Part shown: piece by piece, positions 40,969-50,065 of the stretch
How positions within the stretch are numbered: the stretch's first letter is position 1
Layout of the letters: each line of letters starts with the position of its first letter
Source of the DNA: Bradyrhizobium yuanmingense
GTDB lineage: Bacteria > Pseudomonadota > Alphaproteobacteria > Rhizobiales > Xanthobacteraceae
Length of the DNA stretch: 64,000 nt
Direction of reading: 5' to 3'
Assembly (NCBI RefSeq): GCF_029167105.1
Contig: NZ_JARFML010000012.1
Location: 62,001 to 126,000, forward strand
Position numbers and translations under genes: made by a program
The notes under the pieces: model-generated
What the model was told of the DNA's origin: nothing
Seen by the model: only the letters and a program-made list of their open reading frames with translations
Database searches by the model: none

Positions 40969-41715
40969 ATGGTTGGAACGATAAGAAACGTGGCGCGGGT
41001 CGCGACGCTCGGCGTGATGCTCGTGGGCACTTTTGCATCAGTGCAGGCGGCAGATCTGCCGGTCTACAAGAAGGCGCCGGTGCCGGTGGAGGCGTTCAAT
41101 CCGTGGATGGTGCGCTTGCGGGTGCTCGGCGTATTGCCGGATGCGGGCGGGAGTACCGTCAATGTCGCCGGCGTGCCTTCGCTGTCGTCGCCGAATTCGG
41201 GCCTGTCGATCAGCGACCAGGTCGTGCCCGAGCTCGATATCAGCTATTTCTTCACCAAGAACATCGCGGCCGAATTGATCCTGGGCGTGACCAGGCATTC
41301 GATCAGCGGCACCGGCTCGCTCGCGAATCTGCCGATCGGCAAGACCACGCTGCTGCCGCCGACGCTGACGCTGCAATATCACTTCGACCAGTTCGGCGCG
41401 TTCAAGCCGTATGTCGGCGCGGGCGTGAACTACACCGTGTTCTTCAACAATTCCGCCGCCAACGTGCCGGCCGCAATCGTCGGACCGCCCGCGATCGTCG
41501 CCACCACCACCAATCTGCATGTCAGCAATGCCTGGGGCGGCGCGGTCCAGTTCGGCTTCGACTACATGATCGACCGGCACTGGGGTCTCAACGTCGACGT
41601 CAAGAAGCTCTGGCTGCGCCCGAACTACAGCGCCACCGTTTCTGGCCTGCCGGTCACCGGCACCGCGCATATCGATCCCTGGCTGGTCGGCGCGGGCGTG
41701 ACGTACAAGTTCTGA
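40969..41715 (+). CDS. OmpW family outer-membrane protein
   Basis: A 248-residue outer-membrane beta-barrel of eight strands. The signal peptide (VARVATLGVMLVGTFASVQA) is followed by NPWMVRLRVLGVLPDAGG, the OmpW opening, and by LPPTLTLQYHF and FKPYVGAGVNYTVFF. It ends WLVGAGVTYKF with the terminal Phe for BAM. OmpW proteins pass small hydrophobic compounds into the membrane. AAGGGG 8 bases upstream supports ATG 40969. A strong terminator follows. Confidence 0.92.
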   Translation: MVGTIRNVARVATLGVMLVGTFASVQAADLPVYKKAPVPVEAFNPWMVRLRVLGVLPDAGGSTVNVAGVPSLSSPNSGLSISDQVVPELDISYFFTKNIAAELILGVTRHSISGTGSLANLPIGKTTLLPPTLTLQYHFDQFGAFKPYVGAGVNYTVFFNNSAANVPAAIVGPPAIVATTTNLHVSNAWGGAVQFGFDYMIDRHWGLNVDVKKLWLRPNYSATVSGLPVTGTAHIDPWLVGAGVTYKF

Positions 41716-41743
41716 CCCGACGCCCGGCTCTGGCGCAAAAACA

Positions 41744-41773
41744 AAAGCGCGGCAGGTTTTCCTGCCGCGCTTT
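41744..41773. terminator. Rho-independent terminator shared by ompW and the DUF1013 gene
   Basis: AAAGCGCGGCAGG (41744-41756), loop TTTT, CCTGCCGCGCTTT (41761-41773), then more T. It is a perfect 13-bp stem with A and T runs on each side, so it can work in both directions for the convergent genes. Confidence 0.9.
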
Positions 41774-41803
41774 TTGCGTTTGAAACGAATGACGAGAGGA
41801 GGA

Positions 41804-42499
41804 TTACTCCTCCTCTTCCTCCTGCTTCTTGCCGCCGAGCGTCTTCAGCTTGGCGAACACGGCGTCGACGTTGAGGTCGTCGCTGGACTTCTCCGCGGGC
41901 TCGTACTCGTCCTTGCGGGTGGTCTCGGAGGCCGGCAGCAGGGTGGCGCCGCCATAGGCTGCGTCGATCGGCTTTTCCTTCGCCGCGCGCTGCACCTCGA
42001 AATCGAGTTCGATCTGCGAGCACAGACCGAGCGTGACCGGGTCGATCGGGGTCAGAGCCGACGTGTTCCAATGGGTACGGTCGCGCACGCTCGCGATCGT
42101 GCTCTTGGTGGTGCCGACCAGGCGCATGATCTGGGCGTCCTTGAGCTCCGCATGGTTGCGCAGCAGCCAGAGGATGGCGCTCGGGCGCTCATGGCGGCGC
42201 GAGACCGGGGTATAACGCGGGCCCTTGCGCTTGGGCTGGGGCGGCAGCACCACCTTGCTCTCCTGAAGGCGGAGCCGATAGTCCGGGTTCTTCTCGCCCT
42301 TCTCGATCTCCTCGCGGGTCAGCTGGCCATTGGAGAGGGGATCCATGCCCTTGATGCCCTGGGCGGCGTCGCCGTCGGCGATGGCGCGCACCTCGAGGGG
42401 ATGCATCTTGGTGAAATCGGCGACCTGGTCGAAGGTCAGCGCGGTGTTGTCGAGCAGCCAAACGGCGGTCGCCTTGGGCATCAGAGGTGCGTTGCTCAT
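41804..42499 (-). CDS. trcR: DUF1013 cell-cycle regulator, TrcR-like
   Basis: A 231-residue protein of the DUF1013/TrcR family, confined to Alphaproteobacteria and linked with cell-cycle gene control. The sequence MPKATAVWLLDNTALTFDQVADF and KMHPLEVRAIADG is the conserved N-terminus. A second helix-turn-helix-like part is AQIMRLVGTTKSTIASVRDRTHWN. The end is acidic (KKQEEEEE). AAGGAG 7 bases upstream supports ATG 42499. It is divergent from ispH across about 260 bp. The gene symbol rests on family naming. Confidence 0.88.
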   Translation of the reverse strand: MSNAPLMPKATAVWLLDNTALTFDQVADFTKMHPLEVRAIADGDAAQGIKGMDPLSNGQLTREEIEKGEKNPDYRLRLQESKVVLPPQPKRKGPRYTPVSRRHERPSAILWLLRNHAELKDAQIMRLVGTTKSTIASVRDRTHWNTSALTPIDPVTLGLCSQIELDFEVQRAAKEKPIDAAYGGATLLPASETTRKDEYEPAEKSSDDLNVDAVFAKLKTLGGKKQEEEEE

Positions 42500-42762
42500 G
42501 GCAAATCTCCTTTGTGCTTCGCCCACCCCTCTGGAGGCGAAACCGGTGGTCATCAGCGATGACAGGGAATTCGCGCTATATAAGCCTTGAGGGGGTAGCC
42601 ATGCAATGGTTCTGCTATAGATAGTGCCTTGACACCGCCTGAAAGGGGGCCCAATTCCCTTTGAACCGCTGTAGGGTTCAAGCCGACAGTTTTAAGCCCA
42701 ATTCCATCCATCGACCGCCCCCGCCAGAAGGCGAACGGGTGATTCGGTCCCGAGATCGCTCA

Positions 42763-43731
42763 ATGTCAGCCAAACCAGACCTCAAGATCGTGCTTTGTTC
42801 TCCTCGCGGCTTCTGTGCCGGGGTGGTCCGGGCGATCGACACCGTGGAACGAGCGCTCGATAAGTACGGCGCCCCCGTCTATGTTCGCCACGAGATTGTG
42901 CACAACAAGTACGTCGTCGATGGGTTGAAGAAGAAGGGCGCCATCTTCGTCGAGGAGCTCGCCGAAATCCCGGAGAATACCACCGCCCCGGTGGTGTTCT
43001 CGGCCCATGGCGTGCCGAAGTCGGTTCCGGCCGACGCCCAGTCCCGCAACCTGTTCTCGCTGGATGCGACCTGCCCGCTGGTGACCAAGGTGCATCGCGA
43101 GGCCGCGATCCATTTCAAGCGCGGCCGCGAGATCTTCCTGATCGGCCATTCCCACCATCCCGAGGTGGTCGGCACGCTGGGCCAGCTGCCGCCCGGCGCC
43201 GTGACACTGATCGAGACCGCCGAGGACGCCAAGACCATCACGCCGAAGGACCCCAACAACCTCGCCTTCGTGACGCAGACCACGCTGTCGATCGACGACA
43301 CCGCGGAGATCGTCGCGCTGCTCAAGGAACGCTTCCCCAACATCAACGGGCCGCACAAGGAAGACATCTGCTACGCCACCACCAATCGCCAGCTCGCCGT
43401 GAAGAAGGTGGCGCCGGTGGTGGACGCGCTCATCGTGGTCGGTGCTCCCAACTCGTCGAACTCGCAGCGCCTGCGCGAGGTTGCCGAGCGCGAGGGCTGC
43501 AAGATCGCGGTGCTGGCGCAGCGCGCCACCGACATCGACTGGGGCAGGTTCGGCAACATCAAGAGCCTCGGCATCACCGCGGGCGCGTCCGCGCCGGAGG
43601 TGATCGTCGAGGAGATCATGGACGCCTTCGCCGAGCGCTATACGCTGCACGTGGAGACGGTCTCGGCCGCGGAAGAGAACGAGTTCTTCCCGTTGCCGCG
43701 TCAGGTGCGCCCCGAAGCTGCCGCCGAGTAG
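42763..43731 (+). CDS. ispH: 4-hydroxy-3-methylbut-2-enyl diphosphate reductase
   Basis: A 322-residue iron-sulfur enzyme, the last step of the MEP pathway, reducing HMBPP to IPP and DMAPP. The three cluster Cys are visible: Cys12 (VLCSPRGFCAG), DATCPLVTK and EDICYATTNRQ. Other marks are EIVHNKYVVD, GHSHHPEVVGT, TQTTLS, and SSNSQRL. ATG 42763 matches the family start; earlier in-frame codons do not. thrB begins 6 bp after its stop and rnhA overlaps thrB, so the three form one operon. Confidence 0.97.
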   Translation: MSAKPDLKIVLCSPRGFCAGVVRAIDTVERALDKYGAPVYVRHEIVHNKYVVDGLKKKGAIFVEELAEIPENTTAPVVFSAHGVPKSVPADAQSRNLFSLDATCPLVTKVHREAAIHFKRGREIFLIGHSHHPEVVGTLGQLPPGAVTLIETAEDAKTITPKDPNNLAFVTQTTLSIDDTAEIVALLKERFPNINGPHKEDICYATTNRQLAVKKVAPVVDALIVVGAPNSSNSQRLREVAEREGCKIAVLAQRATDIDWGRFGNIKSLGITAGASAPEVIVEEIMDAFAERYTLHVETVSAAEENEFFPLPRQVRPEAAAE

Positions 43732-43737
43732 ACCTTG

Positions 43738-44721
43738 ATGGCGGTCTACACCGACGTCGCCGCCGACGAGCTTGCGGATTTCCTGAAGCAATACGATCTC
43801 GGCGAATTGCTCTCCTACAAGGGCATCGCCGAGGGCGTCGAAAATTCCAACTTCCTGCTACACACGAGCAAAGGCTCGTTCATCCTCACGCTGTACGAAA
43901 AGCGCGTGGCGAAGAACGATCTGCCGTTCTTTCTCGGACTGATGACGCACCTCGCCGAGCACGGCGTCAATTGTCCGCTGCCCGTGAGGGGACGCGACGG
44001 CGAGGCGTTGCGCGAGCTCGCAGGCCGGCCTGCCGCGATCATCACCTTTCTCGAAGGCGTCTGGCCGCGCAAGCCGAACGCGACCCATTGCGCCGGGGTC
44101 GGCGAGGGGCTGGCCCGGATGCACCTGGCCGGCGCCAATTTCGCGGTTCCGCGCGCCAATGCACTCTCGGTCGCCGGCTGGCGGCCGCTGTTCGATGCGG
44201 CTTCGGATCGTGCAGACGAGGTGCAGCCGGGGCTGCGCGCCTTCCTCGCCGCCGAGCTCGATTATCTCTCGAGCGGGGTCTGGCCGAGCGACCTGCCCGA
44301 AGGCGTGATCCACGCCGACCTTTTCAACGACAACGTCTTTTTTCTCGGCGACAAGCTCTCGGGGATCATCGACTTTACCTTCGCCTGCAACGACATGCTG
44401 GCCTATGACGTCGCGATCTGCCTCAACGCCTGGTGCTTCGAGCCGGATCATTCCTTCAACGTCACCAAGGCGCGCGCCTTCCTCAACGCCTATGGCCGCG
44501 TGCGCAAGCTGAGCGAAGCCGAAGAGGCCGCGCTGCCGCTCTTGGCGCGGGGCGCTGCGATCCGCTTCCTGCTGACGCGCCTGGTCGACTGGCTCAACGT
44601 GCCCGCAGGCGCGCTGGTCAAGCCGAAGGATCCGCTCGAATATGTCCGCAAGCTGCGCTTCCATCAGAGCGTGACGAGCGTGCGCGATTATGGGTTGACC
44701 CCGTCGGGGCTGGTGGCGTGA
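43738..44721 (+). CDS. thrB: Homoserine kinase (ThrB, aminoglycoside-phosphotransferase fold)
   Basis: A 327-residue kinase that phosphorylates homoserine for threonine synthesis. It has the APH-like fold typical of rhizobial ThrB rather than the GHMP fold of E. coli. Family marks: MAVYTDVAADELADFL, GVENSNFLLHT, the catalytic loop VIHADLFNDNVFF and the metal motif IIDFTFACNDMLAYD. ATG 43738 is chosen over a TTG one codon earlier. The stop overlaps the GTG start of rnhA (GTGA). Confidence 0.95.
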   Translation: MAVYTDVAADELADFLKQYDLGELLSYKGIAEGVENSNFLLHTSKGSFILTLYEKRVAKNDLPFFLGLMTHLAEHGVNCPLPVRGRDGEALRELAGRPAAIITFLEGVWPRKPNATHCAGVGEGLARMHLAGANFAVPRANALSVAGWRPLFDAASDRADEVQPGLRAFLAAELDYLSSGVWPSDLPEGVIHADLFNDNVFFLGDKLSGIIDFTFACNDMLAYDVAICLNAWCFEPDHSFNVTKARAFLNAYGRVRKLSEAEEAALPLLARGAAIRFLLTRLVDWLNVPAGALVKPKDPLEYVRKLRFHQSVTSVRDYGLTPSGLVA

Positions 44722-45182
44722 GCGAGCTACCCAATGTCACGATCTATACCGACGGCGCCTGCTCGGGAAATCCGGGGCCGGGCGGCTGGGGCGCGATCCT
44801 GAAGTTCGGCGACAAGGAGAAAGAGCTGAACGGCGGCCAGCCGCACACCACCAACAACCAGATGGAATTGATGGCGGCGATCTCGGCGCTCGAAGCGCTG
44901 AAGAGACCGTGCACGGTCGATCTCTACACCGACAGCCAGTATGTCCGGCAGGGCATCACCGGCTGGATCTTCGGCTGGAAGCGCAACGGCTGGCGCACCG
45001 CCGACAAGAAGCCGGTGAAGAATGTCGAGCTATGGCAGCGCCTCGACGCCGCGCTGAAGCAGCACGAGGTCCGCTGGCACTGGGTCAAGGGCCACGCTGG
45101 CCACCCCGAGAACGAGCGCGCCGACCAGCTGGCGCGCGATGGCATCGTCAAGGCGCGGTTGCAGCAGCGGGTGAGGGAGTAG
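44718..45182 (+). CDS. rnhA: Ribonuclease HI
   Basis: A 154-residue RNase HI, cutting RNA in RNA-DNA hybrids. The catalytic acids are present: Asp12 (IYTDGACSGNPGPGGW), Glu (NQMELMAAI), Asp (LYTDSQYVRQG) and Asp (ERADQLARDG). KGHAGHPENE is the handle/His loop. The start GTG 44718 overlaps the thrB stop by 4 bases, so translation is coupled. The ispH-thrB-rnhA order is well known in rhizobia. Confidence 0.96.
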   Translation: MSELPNVTIYTDGACSGNPGPGGWGAILKFGDKEKELNGGQPHTTNNQMELMAAISALEALKRPCTVDLYTDSQYVRQGITGWIFGWKRNGWRTADKKPVKNVELWQRLDAALKQHEVRWHWVKGHAGHPENERADQLARDGIVKARLQQRVRE

Positions 45183-45184
45183 GT

Positions 45185-45284
45185 GTCATTCCGGGGCGCC
45201 CGAAGGGCGAGCCCGGAATCCATTCCTTACGCGTTGTGACGTGAGATGGATTCCGGGCTCGCGCTGCGCGCGCCCCGGAATGAC
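45185..45284. repeat. Palindromic intergenic element (TTCCGGGGCG type)
   Basis: A 100-bp palindrome: GTCATTCCGGGGCGCCCGAA at the left and GCGCCCCGGAATGAC at the right, with GCCCGGAATCCATT and GATGGATTCCGGGC as inner arms. It lies between the convergent rnhA and peroxiredoxin genes. It is the twin of the element at 56776. Confidence 0.8.
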
Positions 45285-45291
45285 CAGAGTC

Positions 45292-45777
45292 TTACAGCTG
45301 CCCGAGCAGCGTATCGCCGCCGGAGACCTCGACCTTGCCGGGCATCGCCTCGAGGTTCAACTTCTTGACCACGCCGTCCTCGATCAGCATCGAATAGCGC
45401 TTGGAGCGGATGCCGAGGCCGTTGGCGGAGGCGTCCAGCTCCATGCCGATCGCCTTGGTGAAGTCGGCATTGCCGTCGGCGAGGAAGACGGCCTCGTCGC
45501 GCTGGTCGGTGTCGCGCTTCCAGGCGTTCATGACGAAGGCGTCGTTGACGGAGACGATGGCGATGGTGTCGACGCCCTTGTCCTTCATGGCATAGGCGTT
45601 GAGGAAGATGCTCGGCAGATGCATCTTGTGGCAGGTGCCGGTATAGGCGCCGGGCACCGCGAACAGCGCCACCTTCTTGCCCTTGAAGATGTCGTCGGTG
45701 GTCTTCACCTGCGGGCCTTCCGCCGTCATCACGCGGAATTTCGCCTCGGGCAGCTTGTCGCCAATCTGGATCGCCAT
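45292..45777 (-). CDS. Peroxiredoxin (Prx5-like)
   Basis: A 161-residue thiol peroxidase reducing hydrogen and alkyl peroxides. The active-site loop VPGAYTGTCHKMHLPS has the peroxidatic Cys; the usual P of 'PGAFTPTC' is G here. KRYSMLIEDGVVKKLNLE is the C-terminal Prx5 strand with the Arg that orients the Cys. Only one Cys is seen, so reduction needs an external thiol such as glutathione or glutaredoxin. ATG 45777 has GGGAG 5-9 bases upstream. Cytosolic, single gene. Confidence 0.93.
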   Translation of the reverse strand: MAIQIGDKLPEAKFRVMTAEGPQVKTTDDIFKGKKVALFAVPGAYTGTCHKMHLPSIFLNAYAMKDKGVDTIAIVSVNDAFVMNAWKRDTDQRDEAVFLADGNADFTKAIGMELDASANGLGIRSKRYSMLIEDGVVKKLNLEAMPGKVEVSGGDTLLGQL

Positions 45778-45885
45778 CGTCAGTCTCCCTGAAAATCGGT
45801 CCCGCTTTTTAGACCGGGCGGCGGGTCTGCACAATATTGCCGGCGGGGAAAGCGGCAGGGCCCCGTGGCCCTCACCGTGATGTCA

Positions 45886-46440
45886 TCAGCCGGCAAAACC
45901 GCCGCCGTCGAGGAAGGCCTGCTCCTCCTCGGTGGTGTCGCGGCCGAGGAGACGGTTGCGGTGGGGAAAGCGGCCGAACCGCGCGATGATGTCGGCGTGG
46001 TCGCGCGCGTATTTCAGGCTTTCGGCATTGTCGGTGTTTTGAAACAGCGCGACGCAGTGCAACTGGTCGGCCAGGTGCTCGGAATGCATGAAGGGCAAAT
46101 AGAGGAATTCGAGCAGGAGGGGATCGACTCTGCGATCGACGCCGCGCGCGATGGCGCGGCGGACAACGTCGCGCGCCTGCGCGTCGCTGGCAAAGGCCTG
46201 CGGCGTGCCGCGAAACATGTTGCGGGGAAACTGGTCGAGCACGATGACGAGCGCGAGCGCGCCGTCGTCGCTCGCCTCCCATGACGCCAGCTCGCCAGCG
46301 GCCGCCCTCTGCCACAGCGAGAGAAAGCGGCGTCGTATCTCCGCATCGAAAGCATCGCTGCGCTCGTACCAGCGTTCGCGCCCGGCCTCTCGCCAGAAGG
46401 CGAGAACGCCTGATGGCGTGATGTCGTGGGCGTCAGCCAT
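45886..46440 (-). CDS. DUF924 family protein
   Basis: A 184-residue helical protein of DUF924 (PF06041), whose fold resembles TPR-like repeats. The marks are VLAFWREAG at the start, LALVIVLDQFPRNMFRGTPQAFASD, FLYLPFMHSEHLADQ and RFPHRNRLLGRDTTEEEQAFL at the end. The biochemical role of the family is unknown. It starts 15 bp after the FadD-type ligase gene upstream... on the same strand, so they could share a transcript. Confidence 0.9.
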   Translation of the reverse strand: MADAHDITPSGVLAFWREAGRERWYERSDAFDAEIRRRFLSLWQRAAAGELASWEASDDGALALVIVLDQFPRNMFRGTPQAFASDAQARDVVRRAIARGVDRRVDPLLLEFLYLPFMHSEHLADQLHCVALFQNTDNAESLKYARDHADIIARFGRFPHRNRLLGRDTTEEEQAFLDGGGFAG

Positions 46441-46455
46441 GAACGGAGGCGCGCC

Positions 46456-48141
46456 TTACGCCGCCTCCGCCTTCTTCTCGTCGCGCAGCTGCCGACGCAG
46501 GATCTTGCCGACATTGGTCTTCGGCAGGTCGTTGCGGAATTCGACGTGCTTGGGCACCTTGTAGCCGGTGAGCTGGTCGTGACAGAACTTGATCACGGCA
46601 TCCGCCGTGAGGTTCGGGTCCTTCTTCACCACGAAGGCCTTCACCGCTTCGCCCGACTTGGAATCGGGGATGCCGATCACCGCGCATTCGAGCACGCCCG
46701 GATGGCTCGCGATGACTTCCTCGACCTCGTTCGGATAGACGTTGAAGCCGGAGACCAGGATCATGTCCTTCTTGCGGTCGACGATCTTGATATAGCCTCT
46801 CTCGTCCATCACGCCGATGTCGCCGGTGCGGAAATAGCCGTCCGCGGTCATCACCTTGGCGGTCTCCTCCGGCCTGTTCCAGTAGCCCGACATCACCTGC
46901 GGACCCTTGGCGCAGATCTCACCCGCCTGGCCGAGCGGCACCTCGTTGCCCTCGTCGTCGCGGATGGAGATGTAAGTCGACGGCACGGGGATGCCGATCG
47001 AGCCGGCGAAATCGGTCGCCGTCGGCGGATTGCAGGTCAGGACAGGCGACGTCTCCGACAGGCCGTAGCCCTCGGCGATGCTGCAGCCCGTGATGTTCTT
47101 CCATTGCTCGGCAACGGGGCGCTGCACCGCCATGCCGCCGCCGTTCGAGATTTTCAGCTTGGAGAAGTCGAGCTTTTTGAAGTCGGGATGGTGCATCAAG
47201 GCGTTGTAGAGCGTGTTCACGGCCGGGAAGGTGTTAACCTGGTATTTCGCCAGCTCCTTGATGAAGCCGGGTATGTCGCGCGGGTTCGGGATCAGCAGGT
47301 TGCAGCCGCCGGCACGCACAGCCAGCAGATAACAGGCCGTCAGCGCGAAGATGTGATAGAGCGGCAGCGCGCAGACGATCATGAGCTGGTCGACATGCGG
47401 CGGCGCGGCGAGCGCCGGCTGCAGCCACGCATCGTTCTGCAAGACGTTGGCGACGATGTTGCGGTGGAGCAGGGTGGCGCCCTTGGAGACGCCGGTGGTG
47501 CCGCCGGTATATTGCAGGAAGGCGACGTCGCCCGGCGACAGCTTCGGCTTGTTGAACGTCATGCCGCGGCCGGCGGATAGCGCGTCGTTGAAGGAGACCG
47601 AGCCTGGCAGCGACCAGGCCGGTACCATCTTCTTGACCCGGCGGACGACGAGGTTGACGATCACGCCCTTGAAGCCGAGCAGGTCGCCCATGCTGGCGAC
47701 GATGACGTGCTTCACCTGCGTCTTCGCGATCACCTGCTCGACGGTGTGGGCGAAGTTTTCCAGCACGATGATCGCTTCGGCGCCCGAATCCTTCAACTGG
47801 TGCTCGAGCTCGCGCGGCGTGTAGAGCGGGTTGACGTTGACCACCGCGAAACCGGCGCGCAACACGGCGGCCGTCGCGATCGGGTATTGCAGCACGTTCG
47901 GCATCATGATGGCGATCCGCGCGCCGCGCTGCAGCCCGCGGCCCTGCAAGTAAGCGGCAAGCGCGACCGACATCTGGTCGAGGTCGCGATAGCTGATCGA
48001 CTTGTCCATGCAGATGAATGCCTTGCGGTCGGCGAACTTGATGAAGCTCTCCTCCAGCAGGTCGACCAGCGATGCGTATTGCGTCGGCTCGATATCGGCG
48101 GGCACGCCGGGTGGATATTGCTTGAGCCAGATGCGCTCCAT
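46456..48141 (-). CDS. fadD: Long-chain fatty-acid-CoA ligase
   Basis: A 561-residue AMP-forming ligase that activates fatty acids to acyl-CoA for beta-oxidation or lipid synthesis. Signature LQYTGGTTGVSKGATLLH, gate region YHIFALTACYLL, GYGLSETSPV, TGDIGVMDERGYIKIVDRKKDMI and the catalytic Lys in PKTNVGKILRRQLR. The opening IWLKQYPPGVPADIE is typical of the proteobacterial FadD group. GGGGAG about 6 bases upstream supports ATG 48141. The DUF924 gene follows on the same strand. Confidence 0.93.
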   Translation of the reverse strand: MERIWLKQYPPGVPADIEPTQYASLVDLLEESFIKFADRKAFICMDKSISYRDLDQMSVALAAYLQGRGLQRGARIAIMMPNVLQYPIATAAVLRAGFAVVNVNPLYTPRELEHQLKDSGAEAIIVLENFAHTVEQVIAKTQVKHVIVASMGDLLGFKGVIVNLVVRRVKKMVPAWSLPGSVSFNDALSAGRGMTFNKPKLSPGDVAFLQYTGGTTGVSKGATLLHRNIVANVLQNDAWLQPALAAPPHVDQLMIVCALPLYHIFALTACYLLAVRAGGCNLLIPNPRDIPGFIKELAKYQVNTFPAVNTLYNALMHHPDFKKLDFSKLKISNGGGMAVQRPVAEQWKNITGCSIAEGYGLSETSPVLTCNPPTATDFAGSIGIPVPSTYISIRDDEGNEVPLGQAGEICAKGPQVMSGYWNRPEETAKVMTADGYFRTGDIGVMDERGYIKIVDRKKDMILVSGFNVYPNEVEEVIASHPGVLECAVIGIPDSKSGEAVKAFVVKKDPNLTADAVIKFCHDQLTGYKVPKHVEFRNDLPKTNVGKILRRQLRDEKKAEAA

Positions 48142-48331
48142 GGAAGACTCCCCTCATTGACCAAGGCCCGTTGTTCTCGGGCTTGCCTCGTTGCCGCCAG
48201 TATCCAGCTTGCCGGAACGGGTGGCAAGCGGTCGTGGCTTAGGGCAAAGGTCGGGGCGTCGCTACTGGAATCGTCGCAAAACGGCGCTGCCGCACGTGCG
48301 AAGCGCGGGCGCGATCAGCTCCGAAGGGACG

Positions 48332-49876
48332 TCAGCTGTTGTTGGCCGGCTTGGCAGGGGGCTTGGCGGCCGCGGGCTTGGTCGCTGCGGGGTTGGTCGC
48401 TGCGGGGTTGGTCGCTGCGGGGTTGGTAGCTGCCTTGGGCTTGGCAGGTTTGAGGGTCTGGTCGCCCGCTGCCGCCGGCTTTTCGGCAGGTTTCGCCGCG
48501 TCGGGTTTGGCTGCGGTATGCTTGGGTCCGGCCGGCTTGGCTGCGGCCGGTTTGGCTGCGGTCTTGCCGTCGCTCTTGCCGTCAGCCTGCTTGGCGTCGG
48601 GCTTCGTGGCCGCTGTCTTGGCCTCCTTGGGCTTATCTGCCGGCTTGTCGGCAGCGTCCGGCTTGTTGGCGACGCGCGACTTCTTGCCACGCGGTTTGGA
48701 CGCCGCCGTCTGCTGGTCGGCATCGGCCGCGACAGCTGCAATCAGCGCCGTCCCGGTGCGGGTCGGGCCCGTATAGACCAGCACAGGCTCCGTGGCCGCC
48801 GGCGCCGAGGCCATCAGCTCGGAGGCCTTCATCATGGGCGGCTGGAGGCTGGCGGTGAAGAAGGTGAACTGGGCTTCGCCGCCGGTGGTCGAGGCCGATC
48901 CGGACGTGGCGCCATTGGCCGCGATCAGGGCACCGTCGTCGTCGCTGGCCGGACGCTTGCGGTGAGGCCCGCACATCTCGTCGCGCAGGTTCGGCGGCGT
49001 GGCGTCGACCGGCACGAGATTGTCGACCGTGCCGAGCGAGGGGCGCAGCCAGGTGAGGTTGTCCGGAGCGAAGCCACGCTCCAGCAGCTGCGCCGCCTTG
49101 ACCGCGCGCGCGGTGCCGGAGTTCGCACCGAGCACCACCGCGATCAGCCGGCGGCCGTTGCGCGTGGCCGAGGCGACGAGGTTGTAGCCGGAGGCGCAGA
49201 TGAAGCCGGTCTTGAACCCGTCAGCGCCAGGGTAGCGGCCGATCAGCTTGTTGAAATTGCCGGTGACGCGCTTGCCGAAGCGGATCGCCGGGATGTGCAC
49301 GAAGTACTCGTATTCCGGCAGGTCGCGCAGGAACGAGCGCGCCAAGATGCCGAGGTCGCGCGCCGAGGTGATCTGGCCTTCGGCGGGCAGGCCGTTCGGA
49401 TTGACGTAGCTCGTCTGCGTCATGCCGAGCTTCTTCGCGGTGTCGTTCATTACCGCGGAGAAGCCGTCGACCGAGCCGGCGACGCCTTCGGCGAGCACCA
49501 CGGCCATGTCGTTCGCCGATTTGACCATCATCATCTTCAGCGCGTTGTCGACGGTGACTTGGGTTCCCGGGCGGAACCCCATCTTGGATGGCGATTGCGA
49601 GGCCGCGGTCGGCGACACCGTGAGCAGCGTGTCGAGCGTCAGCCTGCCGTCCTTGACCGCCTTCAGCGTCACATAGGCGGTCATGATCTTGGTGACGGAG
49701 GCCGGGTACCAGGGAAGGGTCGCGTTTTCGGCCTGCAGCACCTTGCCGCTGTCGGCCTCGATCAGCAGCAGCGCTTCGGCGCTCGCTGTGCGCGGCGCGA
49801 GCATCGCGGCACAGGCGAGCATCGCAGCGAAGAGGTTGAACAGGGATTTGCGAAGCAGCGGGCGAAGGGCGTGCAC
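48332..49876 (-). CDS. dacA: D-alanyl-D-alanine carboxypeptidase (DacA, PBP5/6 type)
   Basis: A 514-residue penicillin-binding protein that trims the terminal D-Ala of peptidoglycan stems. The signal peptide (FAAMLACAAMLAPRTASA) is followed by the S11 peptidase domain with Ser60-x-x-Lys63 (ASVTK), SAN 120-122 and KTG 222-224. About 190 further residues form an Ala/Pro/Lys-rich, disordered tail with tandem PAATN units that end before the stop; a tail this long is not usual and may bind the wall. The start is a GTG (49876). Upstream is about 190 bp without a gene. Confidence 0.92.
   Translation of the reverse strand: MHALRPLLRKSLFNLFAAMLACAAMLAPRTASAEALLLIEADSGKVLQAENATLPWYPASVTKIMTAYVTLKAVKDGRLTLDTLLTVSPTAASQSPSKMGFRPGTQVTVDNALKMMMVKSANDMAVVLAEGVAGSVDGFSAVMNDTAKKLGMTQTSYVNPNGLPAEGQITSARDLGILARSFLRDLPEYEYFVHIPAIRFGKRVTGNFNKLIGRYPGADGFKTGFICASGYNLVASATRNGRRLIAVVLGANSGTARAVKAAQLLERGFAPDNLTWLRPSLGTVDNLVPVDATPPNLRDEMCGPHRKRPASDDDGALIAANGATSGSASTTGGEAQFTFFTASLQPPMMKASELMASAPAATEPVLVYTGPTRTGTALIAAVAADADQQTAASKPRGKKSRVANKPDAADKPADKPKEAKTAATKPDAKQADGKSDGKTAAKPAAAKPAGPKHTAAKPDAAKPAEKPAAAGDQTLKPAKPKAATNPAATNPAATNPAATKPAAAKPPAKPANNS
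48374..48434. repeat. 15-bp tandem repeat in dacA
   Basis: GGTTGGTCGCTGCGG is repeated about four times in a row (last unit degenerate), encoding the PAATN repeats of the DacA tail on the minus strand. Units are nearly identical, so copy number may vary between strains. Confidence 0.8.
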
Positions 49877-50065
49877 TATCCGATTCCGGTCCTTGGAGAT
49901 CCGCCCGATACGGCCGGTTCTCGTGATCTGATTGTCGGTTCTGAAATCCAGCGCCGCCGCTTGCGGCGTCGCAAACCTATACCGGCTGGTGCGTCGAGAA
50001 TAGGGGGCTGGGCGCGGTATTCCGCAACGAAGTAGGCCGAATTTCGACGGTCCTCTCGGGACTTG

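Noticed and set aside
42629..42657. TTGACA and CAATTC 17 bp apart as an ispH promoter
   Set aside because: The -10 is poor and the position was picked by eye only; possible but not supported enough to list.
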